From: UBA868 sp016776875
GTDB taxonomy: Bacteria; Pseudomonadota; Gammaproteobacteria; Arenicellales; UBA868
Reading direction: 5' to 3'
Assembly (NCBI GenBank): GCA_051201585.1
Contig: CP179198.1
Location: 1,550,001-1,614,000, forward strand
Length of the DNA stretch: 64,000 bases
Part shown: positions 8,301-16,700 of the stretch, in pieces
How positions within the stretch are numbered: position 1 is the first letter of the stretch
Layout of the letters: every line of letters starts with the position of its first letter
Position numbers and translations under genes: made by a program
The notes under the pieces: model-generated
The model's database searches: none
The model's input: the letters and a program-made list of their open reading frames with translations, nothing else
What the model was told of the DNA's origin: nothing

Positions 8301-10700
8301 TTGAAATAACGGGGAGAGGGCTCGATTTCGTTCCGGTTGTAATGTTGAAACCACTTGCTCAAATGGCACATCCTGATTCGAGAGACCTTCCAGGCATACC
8401 TGCCTAACATGGCTCAAAAATTCGGGAAACCGCTGACCGGTTTGGCAAATCCTTAGGACCAGCGTGTTTGCAAAAAATCCGACGAGACCTTCGTGTTCCC
8501 GCCGGGTTCGCCCCGCAACGGGCGTTCCTACCGCAAGATCAGAATCGCCTGACACATGGTGAAGCATCAGCGAAAAGTTGGCCAACAAAAACATAAATGC
8601 CGTACAACGCTGGTCTCGACAGTAACGGTGAATTTTTTCTGAAAACACTTCGTCAAAATTTATTTCAACACGCTCCCCTATGAAGGTTTGGACATCTGAT
8701 CGCGGAAAGTCAAAAGGGAGATTAATTTCTGCAGGCAGCCCTTCGAGCTGATCTCGCCAGTACGCAAGCTGTTTTTGATAACGATCTGTAGAGGTTTCCT
8801 GTCGCTGCCAAACGGTATAATCCCCGAAAGAATTCGTTAATCTGGGTAGAGGCTTGACCTGATTATTTATTTCTATGTTGTAAAGCGTTACCAATTCAGA
8901 GAATAAGATATCTAACGACCAGCCATCACAGATCGCATGGTGAACATTAATCAGCAAAACGTTCTTCTCTAGCTCAAGCTTGATAAGCAAAATCCGAAAA
9001 AGCGTGCCTTCACTTAAAACAAAAACATGTTCGATATTTTCCTGCTTGAGCGCGCTCAGCCTGGCCTCTTTCTCTCGTGTCGAGGATCGGGAAAGATCGA
9101 GGATTTTGAATGATTCGTGAGATTGACTGACGTCAATTTGGACCGATCCTGATTCGTTGACAAAGCGTGCTTTGAGCACTTCGTGACGACTCATTAAATT
9201 CGAGACAGCTTTTTCAAGAGCGTCCACATCTAACCGTCCGGACAAGCTGATTGCGCCAGGTATGGTGTAGGCTTTTGAAGACCCCTCTAACTGGTCAAGA
9301 AACCATAATCGCTCTTGTGAAAACGACGGAACCCAACGGCGGCGCGCGTCTACATCAAATTTGGCCGACGACGACGTAAGATCTTCATCATCACGATTAA
9401 GAGTGAACCATACCCCTTTCGCCCGGCTTGATAAATCATCAAATGACCATTCTTCTTTCCAGGAATCTGCGATTGACGCATCTATTTGGCGGTGCTCATG
9501 AAAACGTACATCCCCTATCATTCGTGATTCTGCTCGAAGGCCGTCTGTCATCCGGCTCTTCGAATCCCTGTAGAGATCAAGCATCTCCCGTTTGAATTCG
9601 ATACCCACCATCCGGCAAACTTTTCGCAATTCAAATTCAGGATTTCTGACAAGCTGCTCAAAACTTATACAGACTTGCCTCGATTTGTGAATGCCGGAAA
9701 GGTGGTTGAGAATGTTCTGATGACTGATCGTCCAAATCAGCTCCGCAAGTTGACTTGGCGACAACCCATGTTCATGCCGAAAAAAAATCTGGTCAAGATG
9801 CGCCTTTTTAAACGAATTAATCATTCCACAAGGATGCCGATAAAGATGGATATAGAGCGGGGAATCGAAACTATTTTCAATTCGCTCCAAAGTCTCTTTT
9901 TCCAATGCATATGACGGTGTCTTATCGACTAAAAGCTTTCCATCACAGAATCGCTGTAATTCCCGGAAAACATCTTCAGTACGGGTGTCCCGTTCTTCAG
10001 CCCGCTTGACCCAATCTAACGCTTCATCAGCAGACCATCCCCGAAGCTCCATCAACGCCCGGACAAGGCCTTCTAAATAAAACGCAGTTGCTTGAGAGAA
10101 ACCGGAAGTTCGCGTCTTAAGGGTCCGAAAGCGCAGTAATTCAAGTTCTGGCGGAGAGAAAATTGTTGGATGACCACCAAGAAGCACTCTAAGCAACGTC
10201 GAACCCGATCGTGGCGGCGACAAAACAAACATGGCTGCTGGGTTCTTCTGCTCTGACACCCCGAACCGGTCAACCGATTGGTCGATAATTTTCTGGAATT
10301 TTTCAAAATCACTATCAACTACCTTATGGGAGGAGAATTCCGAACAATACTGCCGTTGGATATAGTCCACATAGTCTTCTAAGACTGGGTGTTCAAAAAT
10401 ACCCGCGACATATAGCACCTGACCCAACGACTCTTGTAGGCGATTGACAGCCAATGCCGCCCGAATTGAATCCCCGCCTAATTCAAAGAAGTTATCGACT
10501 CCTTCAATGTGGCTAACGCCAAGTATTTCTTCCCAAACACCTCTTATAGTGACTAAAAGATCGCCTTCAGGACTATCGTCGATTGTGACACGCTTAATAG
10601 GAATTACGTCTTTCGTTGGTGGGGGGAGATTTTTTTTATCTATCTTTCCATTGATCGTCAGGGGGAATCGATTGACTTGGACGAACCAAGAAGGACACAT
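5355..10700 (-). CDS. NRPS, C-terminal fragment: PCP-sulfotransferase-C-A(Gly-like)-PCP-TE
   Basis: This fragment is the C-terminal two thirds of an NRPS running 13711 to 5355. It opens inside the end of an A domain (A10 motif NGKIDKK). Domains in order: PCP (FFELGGDSI, Ser near 75); a PAPS-dependent sulfotransferase domain of about 280 residues (5'-phosphosulfate loop PPRSGSTLLR, second motif YRHPCGMINSF); C domain (HHAICDG near 583); A domain (YTSGSTGRPKG near 1057); PCP (SGGHSLL near 1455); and type I thioesterase (GHSFGG near 1590, final His in SGDHLTMM). The A-domain code I read is D-I-P-Q-I-G-M-V-W-K, nearest to Gly codes except for Pro at position 239. It is the terminal gene of the line, so it adds the last residue and releases the product. 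The true start is at 13711; the break at 10704-10707 is an extra A on the coding strand. Confidence 0.9.
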   Translation of the reverse strand: MCPSWFVQVNRFPLTINGKIDKKNLPPPTKDVIPIKRVTIDDSPEGDLLVTIRGVWEEILGVSHIEGVDNFFELGGDSIRAALAVNRLQESLGQVLYVAGIFEHPVLEDYVDYIQRQYCSEFSSHKVVDSDFEKFQKIIDQSVDRFGVSEQKNPAAMFVLSPPRSGSTLLRVLLGGHPTIFSPPELELLRFRTLKTRTSGFSQATAFYLEGLVRALMELRGWSADEALDWVKRAEERDTRTEDVFRELQRFCDGKLLVDKTPSYALEKETLERIENSFDSPLYIHLYRHPCGMINSFKKAHLDQIFFRHEHGLSPSQLAELIWTISHQNILNHLSGIHKSRQVCISFEQLVRNPEFELRKVCRMVGIEFKREMLDLYRDSKSRMTDGLRAESRMIGDVRFHEHRQIDASIADSWKEEWSFDDLSSRAKGVWFTLNRDDEDLTSSSAKFDVDARRRWVPSFSQERLWFLDQLEGSSKAYTIPGAISLSGRLDVDALEKAVSNLMSRHEVLKARFVNESGSVQIDVSQSHESFKILDLSRSSTREKEARLSALKQENIEHVFVLSEGTLFRILLIKLELEKNVLLINVHHAICDGWSLDILFSELVTLYNIEINNQVKPLPRLTNSFGDYTVWQRQETSTDRYQKQLAYWRDQLEGLPAEINLPFDFPRSDVQTFIGERVEINFDEVFSEKIHRYCRDQRCTAFMFLLANFSLMLHHVSGDSDLAVGTPVAGRTRREHEGLVGFFANTLVLRICQTGQRFPEFLSHVRQVCLEGLSNQDVPFEQVVSTLQPERNRALSPLFQVLFSLQGKSNRNLEFDGLSAELQESDIETAKFDLSLLLEDDGSSIKGTFEFNSDLFSKTSVEFIRDHFCELTRQNVMEIQGSRPIDFIGDSERAFILSRAEGPTLKSDIGTLWDWIKRGIGQSDSMSTAISVNSGQMKYQELERAIGSASSCLYGSGIRAGDRVAVLADRDLNLVPWLIGIVKIGACYIPLDPNFPDERINFILDDALAVAVISSPNYDHRECLRGRKRISSIPDTSNPSSGVPFEVPHSNSVAYICYTSGSTGRPKGVAVTHHSIVNLLESMQDLLNIRASDCWAATTTISFDIHIPEIFLLLGIGGEVILVDDRSSRDPVALQNILDRSGISFFQATPSMWRALQIAGWKGNRSITGISGGEKINPELAKFFSTALKGFWNMYGPTETTVWSSAQSLNGNSKNKGTAVPIGYPLHNTQLYIVNENHEILPVGVWGELAIGGHGVVDGYIDRPDLTAERFTQIAEVDDAAFVYLTGDRARLNSRGAFEVSGRIDNQIKVRGVRAEPEEIEFKIESITGVNRAVVSLQESGAGEDTLVAVVALSKDLPSQTIDSLTREVERSLPSAMVPGRWILFDDLPLMSNGKVDRVKIKELIAHHQEDSSPVIGSRGRGGRDLTEVRLLGLWRELLDNSQIEVDDDFFRSGGHSLLAVRLLSAIKNEFGVQLPLAAFFEMPTIRLMASRLRIEGISDQRLGNSVILQKSSGNHFLFLLPGAGGNLIYFQDLLRHLPSGIDVIGLQPPGLDGSCNPAGSIQELATVFLREICELVGDSHPKISIAGHSFGGLVAYQMAYDAERRGQPISGVSIIDSAAPDLHVPLGSDWSQAQWVVHISSIASHMFQEDVDVHLSEIDQLPDDEQLSFFFDRLLANKIVSEGTDITFIAGLVGVYRANLMAQPTHDRLPRGTLPFRVIRSESEQPSHLLEDRTRKNRKQEDLGWARYLGFPVDVKTCSGDHLTMMQGENAANLAKVILL

Positions 10701-12942
10701 GTATTTTGGGAAGCTTAGGACTCAAATATGCTCTGATTTCGTCAGCAAAAAACAGCTGGTCTTTTTCCATTCTAATGTAAGCAATTAACCCCGGCAGATC
10801 GTGCTCATCTTTCCAAATCATCACCAGGGATTGGATAATGTTTGGGTGGCCATTTAACGCAGCTTCAATTTCTCCTGGCTCAATCCGGTAACCATGGAGC
10901 TTGATTTGATCATCCACCCTGCCGCAGTACTCTAGGTCGCAGTCACGCGCCCAACGGCCCAGATCGCCGGATCGATAAATTCGACCTTGAATATCAAACG
11001 CAGAGAGGCCAGAAAAGGTTTCGGCTAAAGGAAATTTTGAAGAAGTCAGCTCGGGTTGATTCAAATACCCTTGAGTCACTCCGCCACCCCACACAATAAT
11101 CTCGCCAACAGCACCAGGCATGACCGGATTCATGCTCGAGTTAACGATTGCCACGCCTAAGTCATCTAGCGGGGCGCCAATGCGGCTTTTTAGTGGTCGC
11201 TCTAAATCATCTGACGAAATTGGTCTCAGCGTGGTATGAACGGTAGTTTCGGTAATACCATACATGTTTACAAAAGTCGGCGTCTGCGATCCGTGGCGGC
11301 CAATCCACGCCTTGAGAGCAGAAAAATCTAAAGATTCGCCCCCAAATATTACCCATCGCAACCGAAGGGGCATCGCAGAGCGTTCATCCTCATGATCAAA
11401 ACCGCGAAACGCTGACGGGGTTTGATTTAAAACAGTGACCTTTTTTTCTGAAACGAACTTATAAAATTTAACCGGATCACGCGTAACCTCCCAGGGAATC
11501 ACAGATAAAGTGCCTCCCGTCAAAAGAGATCCAAAAATTTCCCAAACTGAAAAGTCGAATGCCGGGGAATGAAACAACGTCCAGTGATCGCTTGATCCAA
11601 AGCTGTAGAATGAATCAGTCGCATCAATCAGTCGCAGTACATTCCCATGGTTAACTTGAACCCCCTTCGGCCTTCCAGTCGATCCAGAGGTATAAATGAT
11701 GTAGGCCAGATCTGACGATTGAACCCTTACCGAATCCAGCGGCTCAGAAGCATCAGATGAACAGGTGGTCAAATCTATATTTTCAATTTCACGTGAGATT
11801 ATCGGTATGCATCCCGAATCCGCATTAGTCAAAACAGCTAAGGCGCCGCAATCTTCTAGAATAAGCCCGATTCGTTCAGAAGAACTATCTGGATCAAGCG
11901 GAACATAGGATCCACCCGCTTTCAGGATAGCCATAATCCCAATGACGAGGTCGGCCGATCGAGGCAGGAACACCGCCACAGGATCGCCGTTTTGACCAAT
12001 GAACTCTCTTATCCGACCGCACAATCGATTCACTTTGTCAGACATCTCATCGTAGGTCAGAACCTGATCCTCAAATCGAAGCGCAACACAAGTTCCATGC
12101 CGTTCCACTATTTCATCGAAACGATTCACAATCGAATCCGAAGGTTCCAAGATGGTTTTGAGCGAACGAGTACCCGAATTCTTGATATTGAATGCGCGAT
12201 CTAAGCCACTTATCAACAACGGAGCGTCTAACAACTCCAAAACGATCTCGCGGTACTGGCAAAGCAACCGTTCCAGGCTACTTTTTTCAAAAAGTTGGCT
12301 CGCGCCACGAATTTTTACTTCAAACGCTCCACCGGTTTCTTCAATAGACATAATTAAATCGAGAACGGCATTCACATTTGCCGTTTTGACCGGTGTGATC
12401 TCTATAGAGCCTAGTTTTGCTTGCTGAAGCGGAGCATTTTGCAATGCGAACAGGGACTGGAAGAGAGATGCTTGTGTGCCAGTCCGCTCAAACTCTGTCG
12501 CTTTTATGATTTCATCTAACGGCAATTGACGATGCTCAAATGCGTCGATAAATATTTTCCTTACGTACTCAGTGATAACCAAAGATTTATCAACGGTGTC
12601 GCAGTCAATTCGGATAGGAATCGTGTTGAGGAATAAGCCCACCAAATCTTCCAGAATCGCTGATGGTCGAACCGAAACCGGCACACCGATGATGATATCG
12701 CGCTGACCTGTGAACCTTGCTAGGAGCACATAAAAAGCCGTTAAGAGGAAAACAAATTCAGTAAGTCCTTCCCGTCGACAGAATTTCTTGATCTGATCAG
12801 TAAGATCAAACTCAAGCTTCTGTATAGCAAGTCGTTCCCCTGAAATTGGGCGGCTCTTTTCGAATAAGATCAAACGGGAGGTCCAGTGCCGGAATCGAAT
12901 TTTCAAGACTCTTCTTCCAAAACTGTCTTGACTTCCTAGCAT
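10636..12942 (-). CDS. NRPS, middle fragment: C (C-terminal half)-A(Thr-like) (frameshifted both ends)
   Basis: This is an open fragment of the same NRPS. The first 30 or so residues are an out-of-frame artefact; genuine sequence starts near 12836 (GERLAIQKLEFDL), continuing the C domain begun in the next entry. The C-domain second half (IIIGVPVSVR, LVGLFLNTIPIR) is followed by a complete A domain with YIIYTSGSTGRPKG, the A4/A5 region and GYRIEPGEIE. The specificity residues I read are D-F-W-N-I-G-M-V-H-K, the well-known threonine code. The frame ends at 10636 in nonsense, because the coding strand has one extra A at 10704-10707 inside LSPKLPK. The real chain continues directly into the PCP of the preceding entry. 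The break near 12837-12840 is one missing G in a G run. Confidence 0.88.
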   Translation of the reverse strand: MLGSQDSFGRRVLKIRFRHWTSRLILFEKSRPISGERLAIQKLEFDLTDQIKKFCRREGLTEFVFLLTAFYVLLARFTGQRDIIIGVPVSVRPSAILEDLVGLFLNTIPIRIDCDTVDKSLVITEYVRKIFIDAFEHRQLPLDEIIKATEFERTGTQASLFQSLFALQNAPLQQAKLGSIEITPVKTANVNAVLDLIMSIEETGGAFEVKIRGASQLFEKSSLERLLCQYREIVLELLDAPLLISGLDRAFNIKNSGTRSLKTILEPSDSIVNRFDEIVERHGTCVALRFEDQVLTYDEMSDKVNRLCGRIREFIGQNGDPVAVFLPRSADLVIGIMAILKAGGSYVPLDPDSSSERIGLILEDCGALAVLTNADSGCIPIISREIENIDLTTCSSDASEPLDSVRVQSSDLAYIIYTSGSTGRPKGVQVNHGNVLRLIDATDSFYSFGSSDHWTLFHSPAFDFSVWEIFGSLLTGGTLSVIPWEVTRDPVKFYKFVSEKKVTVLNQTPSAFRGFDHEDERSAMPLRLRWVIFGGESLDFSALKAWIGRHGSQTPTFVNMYGITETTVHTTLRPISSDDLERPLKSRIGAPLDDLGVAIVNSSMNPVMPGAVGEIIVWGGGVTQGYLNQPELTSSKFPLAETFSGLSAFDIQGRIYRSGDLGRWARDCDLEYCGRVDDQIKLHGYRIEPGEIEAALNGHPNIIQSLVMIWKDEHDLPGLIAYIRMEKDQLFFADEIRAYLSPKLPKIHVSFLVRPSQSIPPDDQWKDR

Positions 12943-13711
12943 CCGCTTGCGTCAACCATTTAGCCTGCCAGATAGCGAAATCGCCGTATTGAAGCGGTAA
13001 GGCTGGAGTGTCAAATTTTAAGACGGGATCATAGGTTTCATAGGATGTTGCCAACTCATTAACCAGAATTCCGATACTCCAGCCATCACAAATAATGTGA
13101 TGGATCGTAAAACAAAAAATGTATTCCAAAGCGCTAACTTTGAGCAGCCGAATTCTGAATAAAGGGTCTCCACTCTCTAGCGCGAATGGTTGTACTGCCT
13201 CAGCCGCAATGACTTGCTCAATGCTTTGGGCATTCTCAAACTCTACCGGGATAGAGACTGGCGCGGCAGGCCGAACACATTGAAATGGGCCATCTTTGTC
13301 GCTATAGAACGCTGTTCTCAGGATTTCGTGCTTTTCTACTAATCGAGAGAACGCATGCTCTAGTGCAGGGATATTTAAATTTCCTGTGAGACGTAACACC
13401 ACTGGAGGCATGTTGTATGCATACGAACCCTCCCCTTCAAGCGCAGCAAGAAACCACATTCGCCGCTGCTCATTAGAGAGCGGGATCCGTTCATCTTTTT
13501 GCCTCGGTGTGGGTGTTTTTGAGAAACCGGTAATGTCATCTGAAGTTGTGGACAGCCAGCTCAGAATTGCTTCCTTATTTGACTTGATTTCAGCAAGTAG
13601 GCCGTCGGTCACGACCCCTTCGGGTGCATCGTATTGAAGTCGCCCGTCCGACACCGAAAGAACAACATCCAGTTCTGCAAGTTTTGCTAGTAATTTATTC
13701 GGATTTATCAT
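12812..13711 (-). CDS. NRPS, N-terminal fragment: TubC-type docking domain and start of C domain
   Basis: This is the true N-terminus of the terminal NRPS. Residues 1-55 look like a TubC N-terminal docking domain (start MINPNKLLAKLAELDVVLSV, later LLAEIKSNKEAILSWL), a small fold that receives the C-terminal tail of the upstream synthase, here the KS-AT-KR-ACP protein 21 bases upstream. A condensation domain follows (LSNEQRRMWFLAAL; active site HHIICDG near residue 207; YGDFAIWQ). The authentic frame ends near 12840 at PPNFRG; the last residues (TTCYTEA) are out of frame. The reassembled protein is about 2785 residues: docking-C-A-PCP-sulfotransferase-C-A-PCP-TE. Both C domains look like ordinary L-donor (LCL) types, in line with the absence of epimerisation domains. 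Confidence 0.88.
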   Translation of the reverse strand: MINPNKLLAKLAELDVVLSVSDGRLQYDAPEGVVTDGLLAEIKSNKEAILSWLSTTSDDITGFSKTPTPRQKDERIPLSNEQRRMWFLAALEGEGSYAYNMPPVVLRLTGNLNIPALEHAFSRLVEKHEILRTAFYSDKDGPFQCVRPAAPVSIPVEFENAQSIEQVIAAEAVQPFALESGDPLFRIRLLKVSALEYIFCFTIHHIICDGWSIGILVNELATSYETYDPVLKFDTPALPLQYGDFAIWQAKWLTQADARKSRQFWKKSLENSIPALDLPFDLIRKEPPNFRGTTCYTEA

Positions 13712-13732
13712 TGATAAGGATTCGAGCGTCGA

Positions 13733-16700
13733 TCAAATCAGGCCCTGCTCACGTGAATCAGACTTTGGGACAACTATTTCCGCAGGGTTATCAATGATCT
13801 TTGCGATCGAATCTATTCTTGGGCAATCAAATAGTTGGGCGAGTGGAAGATCAATCTGGAATTCATCTCTTGCGGTTGCGATAAACTGCGTGAGAATCAG
13901 GGAATTGCCGCCCACTTCGAAAAAATTGTCAGAAACACCCAAAGGACTGATGCCGAGTAACTGTTCCCAGAGATTGATCAACCTTTGCTCCGTGCTCGAA
14001 CTAGCAGGAATCGGTGAACCCAAAACAGATGGCCGGGAAAAAGTTTGGCCAATCGAACTCTTCTCTGGCTGGCTCGATTTTCCGCTAACCCATTTCTGTA
14101 GCCGGCCAGAAAGCCTTGTGGTCGAAACCACAATTCGGGAAACATTCGATTGATCCATGATCCGATCAAAAATGTCGCATCCCTCCTCATCCGTTAATTC
14201 ATTTTTACCGAACTGGTGACCCACTGGATCCGGGGCCGCCAACTCCTGCCAGCCTTCCCAATTTATAGAAATCCAAATGGGGCCAGGGTCCCCAGACTTT
14301 TCATCAACATAGCGATCTAAAATCGCATTCGCCGACCCATAGGCTGAAAAACCAAGCCCTCCCAGGAGGGGCGAAAGTGAAGAACACAATACGACAAAGT
14401 CGAGATTCACTTTCTGGCTCAGTTTTTCAATAATGGGTAATCCACCCACTTTGCCTTCGAACTGTCGCCCATGATCCTCAATTGACGACTCTGATATTGT
14501 CTTAAATGATGCAGCACCGATGATCCCGGCGGCATGAATTACACCGTTAATGTTGCCAAATTCAGAGACACCCCTGTTTAATGCGTCAAACATCTCAACT
14601 TCGCTTTCCGCATTTGCAGTGACAACCAGCACATTGTTAGGGTGTCGCGTTTTAAGCGGGAACTCATTAACCTCGCCCAATCGGCCGCGTGTCGTCAGTA
14701 TGACCTTCGCGTCTACTGTGTCGATCAGATGAGATGCCAGCGTTGTTCCTATTCTCCCTAAACCTCCCGTAATGAGATAAACACCTCCGTGACGAAGAAG
14801 TTTTGGAATGCCTTGAGGTCTGGCCAGACTTATAGAAGGATAAGTCTCCTCCAATAGTAATCTTCCCACGCGGAGTAAATGATTTGAGCCGTCAAGCGCA
14901 GCAATATCTCTAACCAAAGATTGTCCTAACGACATCGAAGTCGATTGGGATTTGATCGAGACTTCAATTAATCCCGTATTCACATTTTGAAACTCCTGCG
15001 GTAACACTCGAATCGGACCTAAAAATACGTCAGCTGGAAGATTTCTCGGTGAATCTGTCAAATTCTCGACCACAACAGCAACCGTTAATTCGGCACTAAA
15101 AAAGGTCGATCCAAGATAACGCCCAAGGAAAATTATGGGCGAGAGGGTCTGGATAGCCACGTCCCCATTACATGAAAAGTTTCGCAGCTCGGGACAAAAA
15201 ACAAAGGTTGTCGGATTCACCTTGTCTCTAATAAATACGTCAAACAAATTCTTCCAATGCGTTTCATCCGAGAAATCAAACTCATCAGAAGACTCAAAAA
15301 AATCATTGGGGGACCGCCAATTTACCCCGCTCCCAGTAAGCGCCGCCGACAGGCTATCAAGTAACACACTGTCACCAACAAGAATCCAGAGAGACTCCTC
15401 TGACAAATTCGCACTTGAGGAGATTCTCTGTATCTTTTGGGGCGCATGGAACCAACTGTCAATTGGCAAACGTTTCTCTGCGGCTGAATTCAACTCAGGA
15501 GAATCAGTACGCGGCCCTGGATTTACCCAAAAAGAGTGTCGAACAAACGGTTGTTTTGGGACATCAATTTTATTGCCCCACTCCATCGCAGAGAACGCCG
15601 TGAAATCAAAGGATGCTCCCCGCTGCCATGCCGAGCCAATGGTCTTATAAAGATGCTCCACTACACGGTTTGACCTCGCACTGGAATCTAAAGCCCAGGC
15701 GTTTGGTGTTGTTGACAAAACAGCCAACGCATTTTTTAAAGAATCGGACTGCTGGACAAATGAACTGATCGAAGCTCCGATACCGTTTTCTAAAAAAATT
15801 GTATCTTCAGGCGATATCGTCGCACTTAAGCTTTCGAGACCTGCTCTAATTTGGGACTCACACTCGAAAAGTTTTCGGTAATGCGAGACAGAAGTCACGT
15901 CTGAATCTAAAGCCGCCGCACCAGTTGCGCAGGAAATATAGGGAATTTTTGGGTTCTTTAGCGTAACGCCGTCTAATACCTGGACAAGTTGATCCACCCA
16001 CTGTGTCATCAGTGGCGTGTGAAATGGGGCATCCGCGTCTGCTTCGTGGATCGCTAATCCTTCGGCTCTGAGAGTCTCGCAAAAGCAATTTAACTGCGTC
16101 TCGTCTCCGGAAAGAAGTGATTGATTTGCAGAGGCGGACACCGAAAGATACACGTGCTCAGGTAATCGACTCTTTAAGTGCTCTGCGCCGCACCCCACGG
16201 CTACTGTTTTCCCGGCCGGAAAATTCGCGCTTAAAGAATCCGCAAACGCCACAGCGCGAAGTGCATCATCGAGTGACAATACCTCGGAAATTGTAGCAAC
16301 TACAAATTCCCCAAGGCTTACGCCGAACAGACCATCTGGCTGCACGCCCCATGATCGCCACATTAAATATGTTGCATATTGTGCGCAGAATAATGAGAGT
16401 GCAGTCGCATTAGTCGCATCGCCCCTACGCAAATTTTCCGTTGTGATAGGTGAGTCGTGACCCGCTAGACCGATCCGCTCCAACTGATCAATACAATAAA
16501 AAAAATGTTTCCTGAATTCAGGCTCCTCTTTTATTAAAACCGGAACCGTGCTGGAATCGAACGTATCGCGCCCGCCAAACAAGAAAATTATCTTTGGCTT
16601 GGTTTCTCCTGAGGCATCAGTTAGTGGCGCTTGCCATACCAACTGCTTCACACCATCCACGACTGAAGCACCAGAATAAAACCCGCGAACCGGATACTGT

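Noticed and set aside
5355..13711. Epimerisation or N-methylation domains in the NRPS modules
   Set aside because: The intervals between A, PCP and C domains are fully accounted for by the sulfotransferase and linkers; no E- or N-methyltransferase motifs were seen.
15135..15650. A 171-codon plus-strand open frame
   Set aside because: It is the shadow of the structural half of the KR region in the KS-AT-KR-ACP protein; the composition is not protein-like.
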